DNA of 64,000 nucleotides from Companilactobacillus insicii (lineage in GTDB: Bacteria; Bacillota; Bacilli; Lactobacillales; Lactobacillaceae): positions 62,001 to 126,000 of the forward strand of contig NZ_RHNU01000002.1 of assembly GCF_003946015.1 (NCBI RefSeq), read 5' to 3'. Below are positions 43,651-53,289 of the stretch, piece after piece. The notes under the pieces are model-generated. The model was not told the origin of the DNA. It saw only the letters and a program-made list of their open reading frames with translations, and made no database searches. The position numbers were made by a program, and so were the translations under genes. Within the stretch, counting starts at the first letter, position 1. Each line of letters starts with the position of its first letter.

Positions 43651-45084
43651 CAAACCCTTAACAACATCTTTTACATAATCATTATTCAAAAAGAAACATT
43701 GGTTTGTCATATAATTATTCGAATAATTTTTAGGTTTATTGGTCCACCTTGCTGGCGTTGGCAATTCATTTGCACAACTATTATTTTCATAACTTGCTTT
43801 AGCTGCATGTGGTCGTACATGCATAATCTTGTTATCATCTTTTTTTATAAAGTTATTACTAACCTCTCCATTTTTGAATGTTAATTCTACACCACGATTT
43901 ATCGTATCTATTGTTGCCTGCCAAGCATTTTTAATATCACCATCAATATCCTTCTGAGGTACATTAAAAAATTTTACACCTTTAAAAACATTATCACCAA
44001 AAGTGTTTTCTTGAAATACAACGAAAATAAATGTACTTTCAGAAAACATAACATTTAAATCCGCTGAAGGGGTACCATAATCATCGACCCAAACTTCATT
44101 AACTAAATCTTTAAATTTAAAAATTGGAAAAGACATACTTTCCTTATTGCGACCCTCGGGGTCAAATTGAATTGTCTTAACCTTATAAGATGCCTTATTA
44201 AATTCATCGATATTCAACAGCGCTTTTGTGTTAGATTTACTATTATTTAGTCCTAACATCCCCCTAGCCAATAAATTATTAACACTTTTACTTTTTGAAT
44301 CGATAGAAAACATACTTCTCAATTCAGATTCAGTTTTTCCAACATATTGTTTAAATCTATCTTCGATAATTTCTCTTAGAGATTTATTATTAAGCTCAAC
44401 ATGATTTTTGATAATAGAATCATTTTTTTCATCACCAAGTATATATTTTCTTAATATTTGTGTCATATACCCGTTCTTTAAAGAAAACGCACGTTGCTTA
44501 GCTTTATTATCAGAATATGGTTGATTTCTTTCAGATTTAGAATTAGCACCCTTTGTGCAAGCTGATAAATAATTAGTCAAACTCTCACTAAGATATTCGG
44601 CCTTTCCATCAACCACATATTCTTTGATTTTATTCCAATCATTTTTTATAATTGCGTAATCAATCGGATTCTTACTCATCTCATACATTGCAACATCAGT
44701 AAAAGTCCAATCATCTTTCGGTTTGTCTTTTAAATACTCGTAAAATCCCAATTCAATAACTTTATTTTTATATAGAAAATGGCTATTTTCAAAATCTTCA
44801 TTAACTATATCCATGTAATTAATAATATTAAATACCAGACGCTCTTTAGATGAATATTTACCATTTTTCAATTTTTTATATGGTGTAGCTTTTAACTCAG
44901 CTACACCTAAATCTGGTTTGCTTGCAGAATCTTTCTCTTTACCAAACCATATTTCGAACAAATCACCAATCATATTCTTATTTCCAGATACTTTATCATA
45001 TCCATCAATCTTTGAAAACGGGATACCTACAATCTCTCTAGCTCTATTATGCACTTCCTCTTTAGAATGATAAATTTTTTCCAT
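43642..45084 (-). CDS. Sau3AI-family type II restriction endonuclease (GATC)
   Basis: 480 residues, close to the 489 of Sau3AI. N-terminal MutH/Sau3AI catalytic domain with GDLFEIWFG and the active-site PDLGVAELKATP (Asp ... Glu-x-Lys); C-terminal half is a second MutH-like domain used for allosteric DNA binding in Sau3AI. Predicted to cut unmethylated GATC. Start set at ATG 45084, 6 nt after AGGTG. The methyltransferase lies directly upstream on the same strand, separated by a small terminator hairpin. Confidence 0.88.
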   Translation of the reverse strand: MEKIYHSKEEVHNRAREIVGIPFSKIDGYDKVSGNKNMIGDLFEIWFGKEKDSASKPDLGVAELKATPYKKLKNGKYSSKERLVFNIINYMDIVNEDFENSHFLYKNKVIELGFYEYLKDKPKDDWTFTDVAMYEMSKNPIDYAIIKNDWNKIKEYVVDGKAEYLSESLTNYLSACTKGANSKSERNQPYSDNKAKQRAFSLKNGYMTQILRKYILGDEKNDSIIKNHVELNNKSLREIIEDRFKQYVGKTESELRSMFSIDSKSKSVNNLLARGMLGLNNSKSNTKALLNIDEFNKASYKVKTIQFDPEGRNKESMSFPIFKFKDLVNEVWVDDYGTPSADLNVMFSESTFIFVVFQENTFGDNVFKGVKFFNVPQKDIDGDIKNAWQATIDTINRGVELTFKNGEVSNNFIKKDDNKIMHVRPHAAKASYENNSCANELPTPARWTNKPKNYSNNYMTNQCFFLNNDYVKDVVKGLLD

Positions 45085-45136
45085 TTTTGTCACCTACAAT
45101 TAGTATAATTATACTAATAATATATCACGATAAATA

Positions 45137-45165
45137 AAAAAGACATCCTTCATTGGATGTCTTTA
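45137..45165 (-). terminator. Hairpin between methyltransferase and restriction genes
   Basis: Stem AAAGACATCC/GGATGTCTTT, loop of 6. On the minus strand it may reduce readthrough from the methyltransferase into the nuclease gene, keeping nuclease low. Confidence 0.6.
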
Positions 45166-45172
45166 CTACTAT

Positions 45173-46408
45173 TTACTGTTCATTCGAAATAATACTATCT
45201 ATACCCTTTCCAATTTCAGATACCAAATCACAAACTAAAGCATTACCCATCATAAAATACCTAGCTGAATTAGGCATACCCTCAGTCCAGTTGTCTGGGA
45301 AGGTTTGTATTCTTTCCGCTTCCAACGGTGTTATAAGCCTAAGTCTACCTGTACTCTTGTCTTTTATTACGTGAGTGCTTCTATTAACGCTATGTTCTGA
45401 AGTAAGCATAGTACGAGCAGGTCTATCCAGTGGATCAGGAAAAGCCATTCCACCTTCTGAATAAGTATAATTGTATCCATTTGCATCAGTTCTAGGTATT
45501 TTTTTTGAGCCTTTTAAATATTCAAATTTGGATAAACGTCCATCCTTAGTGTCTAGATACAGTGACTCATCATCTACACTATCTTGAACGATATCATCTA
45601 AAACCATATTTTCACCATGATAATCTGCTTCATAGCTAGCCGTATAAATATCCTTATCTAATAAGACACCCGTATGTTCAAAATGAAAGCTAAAATGATC
45701 TGAAAAATCTACTATATCTTCAAAGCCATCAATGCTGCCAACTTTTTGTTTGTTTAACTCATCTTTTATTGGTAATGAATCGGAATAATTATATACACTT
45801 TTATCTGTAAAAATTTCGTGTATTTTATTTTTTTCAGCTAATTGAGAAATCTCTTTATAATATTTAGTATCTTGTCTATATGCAAAAATGAATACTCTTC
45901 TTCTACGCTGGGGAAATCCGTAATCAGCAGCATTAAATACTCTCCACTGAACACCATAACCTAACTGATTCAAAGTATATAAAATCATACCAAAATCTCT
46001 TCCACGTTGTTTCTTACCAGGAGAAGATAATAATCGATCAACATTTTCTAAAAGGACAAAGGATGGCTTTTTTGCTTCTAAAGTATCTCTGATATCCCAC
46101 CATAAAACTCCCTTTTTACCAACTATTCCTTTTGCATTGGTACTAGCAACTGAATAATCTTGACATGGGAAACCACCGACTAACAAATCAGCATCTGGAA
46201 TATTACTCTTATTAACCTTGTTTATATCTATATTAGTTATATTTTTGCTATCTCCAAAATGTCTAACATAGCAATCATAAGCATATTGACTTTTCTTACC
46301 GGGCTCCCATTGATTTGCATATACAAAATTCCAGCCAGTATTAAGTTTTTCTAATCCAACTCTAAACCCACCGACACCGGCAAATAATTCTATAACTCGT
46401 TTTTCCAT
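45173..46408 (-). CDS. C5-cytosine DNA methyltransferase (Sau3AI-like partner)
   Basis: 411 residues with C5-MTase motifs in order: I ELFAGVGGF, IV GGFPCQDYSVA (catalytic Cys), VI LLENVDRLL, VIII YGFPQRRRRVF, and a C-terminal X-type motif MGNALVCDLV. Length matches M.Sau3AI (412). With the Sau3AI-like nuclease next door it should methylate the cytosine of GATC and protect the host. Forms a complete R-M-Vsr set. Confidence 0.9.
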   Translation of the reverse strand: MEKRVIELFAGVGGFRVGLEKLNTGWNFVYANQWEPGKKSQYAYDCYVRHFGDSKNITNIDINKVNKSNIPDADLLVGGFPCQDYSVASTNAKGIVGKKGVLWWDIRDTLEAKKPSFVLLENVDRLLSSPGKKQRGRDFGMILYTLNQLGYGVQWRVFNAADYGFPQRRRRVFIFAYRQDTKYYKEISQLAEKNKIHEIFTDKSVYNYSDSLPIKDELNKQKVGSIDGFEDIVDFSDHFSFHFEHTGVLLDKDIYTASYEADYHGENMVLDDIVQDSVDDESLYLDTKDGRLSKFEYLKGSKKIPRTDANGYNYTYSEGGMAFPDPLDRPARTMLTSEHSVNRSTHVIKDKSTGRLRLITPLEAERIQTFPDNWTEGMPNSARYFMMGNALVCDLVSEIGKGIDSIISNEQ

Positions 46409-46647
46409 TTCATTACCTACTTATAATTTGCTATTAAAAATAACCATTTTATTCATTCAATTATACATTTTTTCATATAATTGATCAACCCATTGATTTC
46501 TAAAATTCCGCTAAGCATCGAACTCACGTTCGCATAGAAGAACTTTAACATAAAAAACTACATAAATAAACAATAAAACCTTCCTAACTAAGAATTACTT
46601 TTAAATTGGATTGTATAAACATTAAATATGAGTCTTATAACTAATTT

Positions 46648-47382
46648 CTACAGTTGAATATAGCTAACTGATGATACCCAATCTTTTCCTGAAGGTAATG
46701 AAAATATATTTGGTCTATCAAGAGCATCTGTTAATGCTTTTTGTTCTTCAATAGCATCTGTTCTCCAAAATCCTGCATTCATAAACGCCACCACTTCAAC
46801 ATCTCTGGAAACTAAATATGGGATTACTTGATCAAAAAATAATTTCACTCTATTCTTAGCAGTAACTTGCTTAGAAAAAACAAAAAACTCATCTAAAAAT
46901 GCTATTTTATTAACTTCTTTGTATAAGTCTGTTTTTGATTCAAGCTCACTAGCAACCAATTCAAAATCCCCCGATGCAGCATCAGCCGCATCCCAAGTAT
47001 CCACTTCAAAATTATTAATTATTTTTACATCAGCACTTGCCATTAGTACCTCGTTATCGTCGTCAACATCCAAAATACCCTTAATTTCAATATTTTCATT
47101 GACGACATTAACACCAAAGTCTGCATCAGATTGATAACTTCCTTCAATTGACATATAAGCATCCATAAATGTCTTCTCATCAATTGGTAGCATATGCTCT
47201 TCAACCCACTCCAATAAGTCTGTAGTCTTATCTAATTTTAATTCAAATGGGAAACCTTCATTATTCTTTGACATCTGTAAAAAAATTTTTATTGCTTCGT
47301 TTGTAGTAGTACCTAGCTTCTGGAACAATTTATCTGAACTTTCTTTTAATTCATCATCTACTCGTACTTGTATGTTCTTCAT
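46648..47382 (-). CDS. RelB/DinJ-type ribbon-helix-helix protein with a long unknown C-terminal domain
   Basis: 244 residues. Residues 1-45 look like a RelB/DinJ antitoxin (MKNIQVRVDDELKESSDKLF, then GTTTNEAIKIFLQM). The remaining 200 residues match no family I know; they are acidic in the middle and end with a mixed alpha/beta part (FFVFSKQVTAKNRVKLFFD, VVAFMNAGFWRTD). No toxin gene is adjacent, so the C-terminal part may be the effector or sensor. Start chosen at 47382, 6 nt after AGGAG. Confidence 0.65.
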   Translation of the reverse strand: MKNIQVRVDDELKESSDKLFQKLGTTTNEAIKIFLQMSKNNEGFPFELKLDKTTDLLEWVEEHMLPIDEKTFMDAYMSIEGSYQSDADFGVNVVNENIEIKGILDVDDDNEVLMASADVKIINNFEVDTWDAADAASGDFELVASELESKTDLYKEVNKIAFLDEFFVFSKQVTAKNRVKLFFDQVIPYLVSRDVEVVAFMNAGFWRTDAIEEQKALTDALDRPNIFSLPSGKDWVSSVSYIQL

Positions 47383-47506
47383 ACGTTTCTCCTTTAAATG
47401 CATTATTATTTATAAGCAAACTATGATGCATTTAGATTCACTTTGCAATAACTTTGCATATCTTAGCGCATTAAAATTATAATTGCAGAAAATATAATCA
47501 CGTTAA

Positions 47507-47548
47507 AAATAGCCTGACTCTAGCGTAATGCTGGAATCAGGCTATTTA
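47507..47548 (-). terminator. Terminator of the NmrA-like gene
   Basis: Stem AAATAGCCTGA-TC / GA-TCAGGCTATTT with a 12-nt loop, followed by an AT run. Confidence 0.7.
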
Positions 47549-47571
47549 AATATACAAATCCTATTACCAAA

Positions 47572-48210
47572 TTAATACCAAGCAGGCTTATCCCCATCAG
47601 TACCAGGTTTATCAACCCCAACTGATTCACGGCTGAACTTATCAGGTGCTTGAGTAATATCAACAACCAACTGAGCTACTGACTTACGTGAAACTTCAGT
47701 ACCCTTGAATGGTTCACCCTTTTGAGTAGTTTCAAAGTCAACTTCATCCTTATCAGTTAACCAAGCTGGACGAACGATTGTATATTCCAAATCTGAGTCT
47801 TCAATGACCTTAGCTGCTGCAGCATAATTTGTAATGTAACTGCCAAGTGTACTATTGTTCCACTCACCAAACTTACCAGGAACTTCGTCATAAATACCCA
47901 AAGTTGAAATCCAAATCAAACGTTTAACTCCTGATGCATGCATTGCTTCAACAACTGACTTAGCTTGATCTTCAATATTTCCACCAGCCAAGTTAGCATA
48001 AACAACATCAACATCTTTCATTGATTCAACAAGTTTCTCTGTATCTGTAGTATCCCCACCGACAATTTCAACTAATCTATTATCGATATCACGAAGTCTT
48101 TCGGGACGTCTCAAGTACAATCTCAAACTATCATTAGTTGAGTCCAAATATATTTGTGTTGCTCTACGAGCAATCTTTCCGTTTGCGCCAAGTACTAATA
48201 CTCTAGTCAT
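47572..48210 (-). CDS. NAD(P)-binding atypical SDR (NmrA/YwnB-like)
   Basis: 212 residues with the Rossmann start VLVLGANGKIARRA, DVVYANLAGG and WISTLGIYDEVP. Members are sugar-epimerase-like sensors or reductases; the function of this one is unknown. GGGAG precedes the ATG by 9 nt. It sits between the restriction and Wadjet genes but looks like ordinary chromosomal cargo. Confidence 0.82.
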   Translation of the reverse strand: MTRVLVLGANGKIARRATQIYLDSTNDSLRLYLRRPERLRDIDNRLVEIVGGDTTDTEKLVESMKDVDVVYANLAGGNIEDQAKSVVEAMHASGVKRLIWISTLGIYDEVPGKFGEWNNSTLGSYITNYAAAAKVIEDSDLEYTIVRPAWLTDKDEVDFETTQKGEPFKGTEVSRKSVAQLVVDITQAPDKFSRESVGVDKPGTDGDKPAWY

Positions 48211-48361
48211 AATCGTATCTCCCTCTATTTTTCTCTACATTCACATCATAGTTGAGAGGAAGTTTTTTTACAAAAATAGCTTCTCGCAAAATTAATATAG
48301 ACATAAAATTGATAATTATATTTATAGTTACATTTATTGGTTATCACCGTCATTCAGAAAA

Positions 48362-49153
48362 CTATTGCAGCCATTTTTTAATTAAGGGTTCATATTCAGA
48401 AATTAGTTGCTCTTGTTCAACGAACATTTTAAATGTGTGAATTGATGTTATCTCTTCTTTCAAGACCTGATTATCAACGGAAACTCGTTTGGTTCGGTTC
48501 AGATCATTTATGCCAAATCTCACAAGCCAGTCAACGACTCGTTCCGGCGTTTGTATCGAAAACAAATTTTGATTTACTATTTTCGATACTCTATCAGCTA
48601 TTCTTATGCCAGCACTATCCAGGTCCCCTAAATAGGCCATCTTCAAATTGTTGTTGGATAAATATTTTAATAATTTATTATATGACTCATTAAAATCATT
48701 TCCTGACTGATTTATCAACGGCCATTCTGGGTGAAGGCTGTGTAGCCAAATGAATACACCATTGTTCTCTATAATAACAGCCTTTTTATTCATAAGTGGA
48801 ACATCTGTCATTAAATCAATTTGCCAAGGATTTAATGTTACCGGCTGTGGCAAGTTTGTCTGAAAAATATTGGCACTACTAAATGACATACCTATTAATT
48901 GCGAAGACAACTCATTAATTCTCTTTCCATCAAAGAAACGCTTCATTATCCATTGATAGTACTGATAAATCGCAGGATTACTTTCAGAGTGACTCAAAGT
49001 ATGTGCGGTGAATCCCATATCAACAGCTTGTTGTCCACGTGGAGGTAACTGAATACCAGAAGTGATTTTGTCGAACAAGGCATCTAATTTTTCAGCATTC
49101 TCAGGTAACTCACGACCCGATTCATTTTCGTACATTTCAGTATAACGACTCAT
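48362..49153 (-). CDS. jetD: Wadjet nuclease subunit JetD
   Basis: 263 residues. C-terminal Toprim-like nuclease fold: Glu in VIIENNGVF, and YLGDLDSAGI with the DxD metal pair; the N-terminal part is helical. JetD cuts plasmid DNA after JetABC loop-extrudes it. It follows jetC with one base between stop and start, so the two are translationally coupled. No signs of decay here. Confidence 0.8.
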   Translation of the reverse strand: MSRYTEMYENESGRELPENAEKLDALFDKITSGIQLPPRGQQAVDMGFTAHTLSHSESNPAIYQYYQWIMKRFFDGKRINELSSQLIGMSFSSANIFQTNLPQPVTLNPWQIDLMTDVPLMNKKAVIIENNGVFIWLHSLHPEWPLINQSGNDFNESYNKLLKYLSNNNLKMAYLGDLDSAGIRIADRVSKIVNQNLFSIQTPERVVDWLVRFGINDLNRTKRVSVDNQVLKEEITSIHTFKMFVEQEQLISEYEPLIKKWLQ

Positions 49154-49154
49154 T

Positions 49155-52100
49155 TTACTCCTCTTGCCAAATCATGGCTTCACGAACAATATTATTATGA
49201 AATTTCCCATCATTTCCATTTTTGGGAGCAATTACATCGTATGCAATATTTTCAATACCATCAGCTAAAACTTTGTTTTGTGCACCACTTGGCATCGTTG
49301 CAATAAAACTAAATCCAAAATCATCAATAGTTCTAGCAAAAGACTTAGCTGTATCTGGATCCAATTTGTCCGCAAATTCATCGAACATCACCATATGTGG
49401 AGAATCAGATTTTTTTGACCTCTGTAATAACATCTTAGGCACAAGTAATAGTGGTAAAACCATTGCCTGTGCTTTTTCAGCTCCTGAACCACCTGATTGG
49501 ACAAAGTTATTATCTACTAATTCAAACTCACCATCAGCTGCTTGCTTACGATGTATCAGAACTTGGAAATCGGACCACTGACGAATATCCAATAATTTAT
49601 GAGCTGATTCCATGAATTGATCGTCATCTTCAGCAATTTCAGTATCATTTGCCAATCTTTCGAGGCGCTTTTGAATTTCTTTAAGCAATGCGGGTCTTTC
49701 AGTTAATTCGCTGTTTCTAGCTTCAGAAATCACTTGTTCGTCAACGTTTACCGGATTCAAAGCTACCTTCAATTGAATACCTTGAGACTGACGAACACCG
49801 TGCGCCAAAATATCATTATATTCATCCACTAAATCATACTGTTCAGAAATCTGGTGTACTGCCGCTCCAGTATAAGTTAATTGGGCGGCCTCATTACCAG
49901 AATTCAGTTGTTCCAATGATTTTGAGACAGCTTCTTTATCATCTGATATCAGCTTTCGAGCTTCATTTATATCAAATGATACGACTCTTAAATCATTCTT
50001 ATCAATCGAGCGTTGTTGTCTGATGGAACTAGCAATTGCTGTATATCCACGTTCTTCAAAGATAGAATCTAATGCATAACGATCGGGTTCTCCATCAGCA
50101 CCATTATGTCGGATATAATATCCAATTTTTTCTGATAGATCACTAAACCTATGATTTCTGATTTGACTACGATTTTGGTTTACAAAATTTAAAGTTTCTA
50201 CAATTTTATCTAATTGATAGCCATTAATCATATACGGCTTTAGAATTTTAAGATTATTTTCTACCTGTGTTGTTATCTCTTCTATTTTTGAATTTAATTC
50301 TTTAATTTTTTGGTTATAGTTTTGAATATTAGTCTGCGTTTTAATTTTATCAGCATTCAACTTATTAATTGACTCTTGATAATGTGACTGCCTGCTATTA
50401 GCTTCACTTATTTTATCTTCTAACTTAGGATCGATTATCAATTCAGTCATCTGTTTTTGAAGATCAGTTATTTTCTTGTTTTGATCAGCTGTTGTAAAGT
50501 TTTTAAAATCCTTATTTAATCTTTGTTCTGATTTATCAACAGATTTCTTAGCATAATCCGCTTCACGTACAACCCCATCTATTTCAGCTTGAATGCTACT
50601 CATATTATCTTGCAATCGTATGAACTCATCCAATATGGATTTTAAATTTGTTAACAAATTTTTCTGATTCAAAAATTCCTTCAGATCAGGGTTGGCAGAT
50701 AGTAGATCCACTTTTTCCTGTTCTAATGTAGAATACCGAATATTCATCTTCGCAGCACCTGCTTTATGAACATCCTTATTATCTTGATGTAAACCTGTTC
50801 TGACTTTACCAGACATCAAACTGGTGACACGTAAATCAATTTTTTCATCCATATTATCTCGAATTTCAAAAACTATTTTCACATCATCGCTTAACTGATT
50901 TTGATTTTTTTCAATATTTGTAAACTTTGTAATTAAGTTTTTTATATCACGTAAGTAATTTTTAAGAATAGATATTAATTCCGAAATATCTTTACCTTTA
51001 GTAATTTTCTTTAAATTGCTTAAATTGACCATGGTTGTATCAAAGTCAGTTTGTATTGGGATAACCTGTTGCTTAACGCCTTCAAAATTCTTATTTAATT
51101 TATCAATCTGATCTTGAATATCACGCAAATTTTCCTTTTGTTTTTTATATTCCGATATTAAATTCTCATAACTGGATAATTCTCTAGTTAAAGAGTCAAT
51201 CATTTCTTGCTTAATAGTTCGCTGTTCTTTAATACTTTGCTGTTTTATTTTTCTTTCTTTAAGAATTTGAACATCATTTTCTGCTTGCTCTAAAAATGGC
51301 TGCATTTTTTCTAGTTGTTCTATTTGTTCAGCCAAATTACGCTGATTTTGAGTTCTATTATTCTCTGAGTTAACCAGATCACTATCATTTTCTGAATATG
51401 GTTTAAGCATTAAATCATTTAAATGATTTAAATTTCTCCAAAATATTTCTTTCTTAATTCTGTCTAATCTTTCTAAGGCTTGGTTTAATCGCTTTAAAGT
51501 TAAATTCTTTCTATTAACTTCTCTTTGTGAAATTGCAACAGAATCAATTATCTGTTCATCTATACCTTACTGCGCGTTTTTCATTGCATCGAGGATAGGA
51601 GTTATACTTGCATTTCCAGCCGTTAATATAGGTGACGCTAAAAGTCTGCAAGTAACTGCTAATTGATGCAGATGCCTTACATCAACAAATCCATAAACTT
51701 TGTCAGATACATACTTTTGATAATCACCTACACTTGAAAATACTTCAAAATCGGCATCAATACTTCCATTAACATCAATGAATTCATCCTTTTCAAGACT
51801 CCTTCCATTCTTATCAGTTGTTTCTACGGTTAATTTATCTTCTATATTTTCACTAATCGCTGCAAACCACCAAGTTGGTTTTCTTTTATCGCCAACGGCT
51901 CGATGAGCACCGATCCCTAGAATGACTTGTCTATCTCGAGACTTCAGCAACATATAACTGTATCCGGTTCTAACCTTCATTGCTCCTATTCCCCAACCAA
52001 GCAGCATACCTTCAAATGTGCGAGAATCATTAGAACTATTGCGACTAGTGGACTTATCAAGACCTTTTGTTCCTTTGGCCGGGTTAAATGAAGGTGTAGC

Positions 52101-52274
52101 AATTGAACCATCAACCAACATTGGGAAAAAACAATTAGCCAAGGTGGTTTTTCCTGCCGCATTCTCCCCAATCAGAGTTAAATTGCCGTTAGTTGAAGCT
52201 GGCACATCCAAACTCTGATAATTATTAAAGTTCCTCAAATAAAAACAAACTGGCATTAATATATCTCTATTCAT
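49155..52274 (-). pseudogene. jetC: Wadjet SMC-like ATPase JetC, interrupted by one in-frame stop
   Basis: Read through the stop, the frame encodes 1039 residues in one reading frame: Walker A GENAAGKTTL (about 36-45), long coiled coils (about 290-680), ABC signature SGGSGAEKAQAM and Walker B VMFDEFADKLD near the C-terminus. A single TAA at 51569-51567 (CAG-TAA-GGT) splits it into 235 and about 800 codons; the frame is unchanged across it and open on both sides. The N-terminal piece holds Walker A, the rest Walker B, so neither works alone. Either a recent nonsense mutation, a sequencing error, or readthrough. Confidence 0.85.
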
Positions 52275-52294
52275 CCCTAATACCCCTCAACTGA

Positions 52295-53281
52295 TTATTT
52301 TTTAGATACAAAACGTGAAATTATTGGCGCTGGAAAAACAAAACCATTCCTAATATTAACTAATCCAAAATCGTTTAAAGCGTCTTTAACGAGACTCGGA
52401 CTGATGTTACTATTTGGAAAAAATTCTTTAGTAACAGTCTTTATGTTCTGATTTAATTCAGATTCAGAAATACCTGAATGAATTCTATGAGATACTTCAA
52501 TTGCTACTACCGCAGGCTTGGATTTTACCTGTTGTCGTTTCGTATCCAGTAATAAAGCATAATCGTCCCCACACTCTAAATAAAAACGATCTAGCTTATC
52601 CCATTGCTCAGCAATTTTATCCTTTTTTCTCAATAAAGCATCCCATAAGTTAGGCGATTTTTTAGAACTTATATATCTATGTATCAACAAAGCACGATTA
52701 ACTTTCTGCGTATCATTAAGGATAATATTATTTCTAACGGTCAATTGATTAACAATTCCTTGTGCAATCAAATTGAAGTTAGGATCAATATTCCAATATT
52801 CCGAAATTTCCTGATTATGTTCACTATCAGTCAACTCCGGATGATCAGGAGTAAATATCTTAAATCTATCTACAAATAAGGCGTTAATCAATCTGTAAAT
52901 CTCTCGTTCATCTAATTCCGTAACCTCACTATGAACTTGCCTAACAATTGTTTGTGTTAAAACATCCCGATCAGTTTTCTCTTCTTGGAGCTCAGGCAAG
53001 TTTATTACAGACTTCAAGGTTGCCAATAAAACATGGACAGTTTCTGAAGATTCAAAATCAGAACTTATCAATAATATTAAATTTTCTTGGATATTTTCTG
53101 GGTATATTCCTATTAGGTCATGTAAATAGCTATTGATTTTTTGTTGAACTAAGGTCTTTTTTAAAGATTCAGTCGCGCCAGCCATTTCTTTTGAACTATT
53201 TTTAGTATTGTTAACAAATAAACCTGTATCAATTAACTGATTTATTATTAGGCTCTCATTATTAGATAACTTTATCCCCAT
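52295..53281 (-). CDS. jetB: Wadjet subunit JetB (MukE-like)
   Basis: 328 residues, winged-helix protein corresponding to DUF4194/MukE. Recognised by position between jetA and jetC and by its mixed helical sequence with a conserved ELDEREIYRLINALFVDRF-type stretch; motif recognition alone is moderate. It starts 8 nt after the jetA stop and ends 20 nt before jetC, consistent with one operon. Confidence 0.75.
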   Translation of the reverse strand: MGIKLSNNESLIINQLIDTGLFVNNTKNSSKEMAGATESLKKTLVQQKINSYLHDLIGIYPENIQENLILLISSDFESSETVHVLLATLKSVINLPELQEEKTDRDVLTQTIVRQVHSEVTELDEREIYRLINALFVDRFKIFTPDHPELTDSEHNQEISEYWNIDPNFNLIAQGIVNQLTVRNNIILNDTQKVNRALLIHRYISSKKSPNLWDALLRKKDKIAEQWDKLDRFYLECGDDYALLLDTKRQQVKSKPAVVAIEVSHRIHSGISESELNQNIKTVTKEFFPNSNISPSLVKDALNDFGLVNIRNGFVFPAPIISRFVSKK

Positions 53282-53289
53282 CTTCTACC

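Noticed and set aside
49155-51410. Separate 751-codon gene starting at an internal ATG
   Set aside because: Same frame as the upstream 235-codon piece with a single stop between; it is the rest of jetC, not an independent gene.
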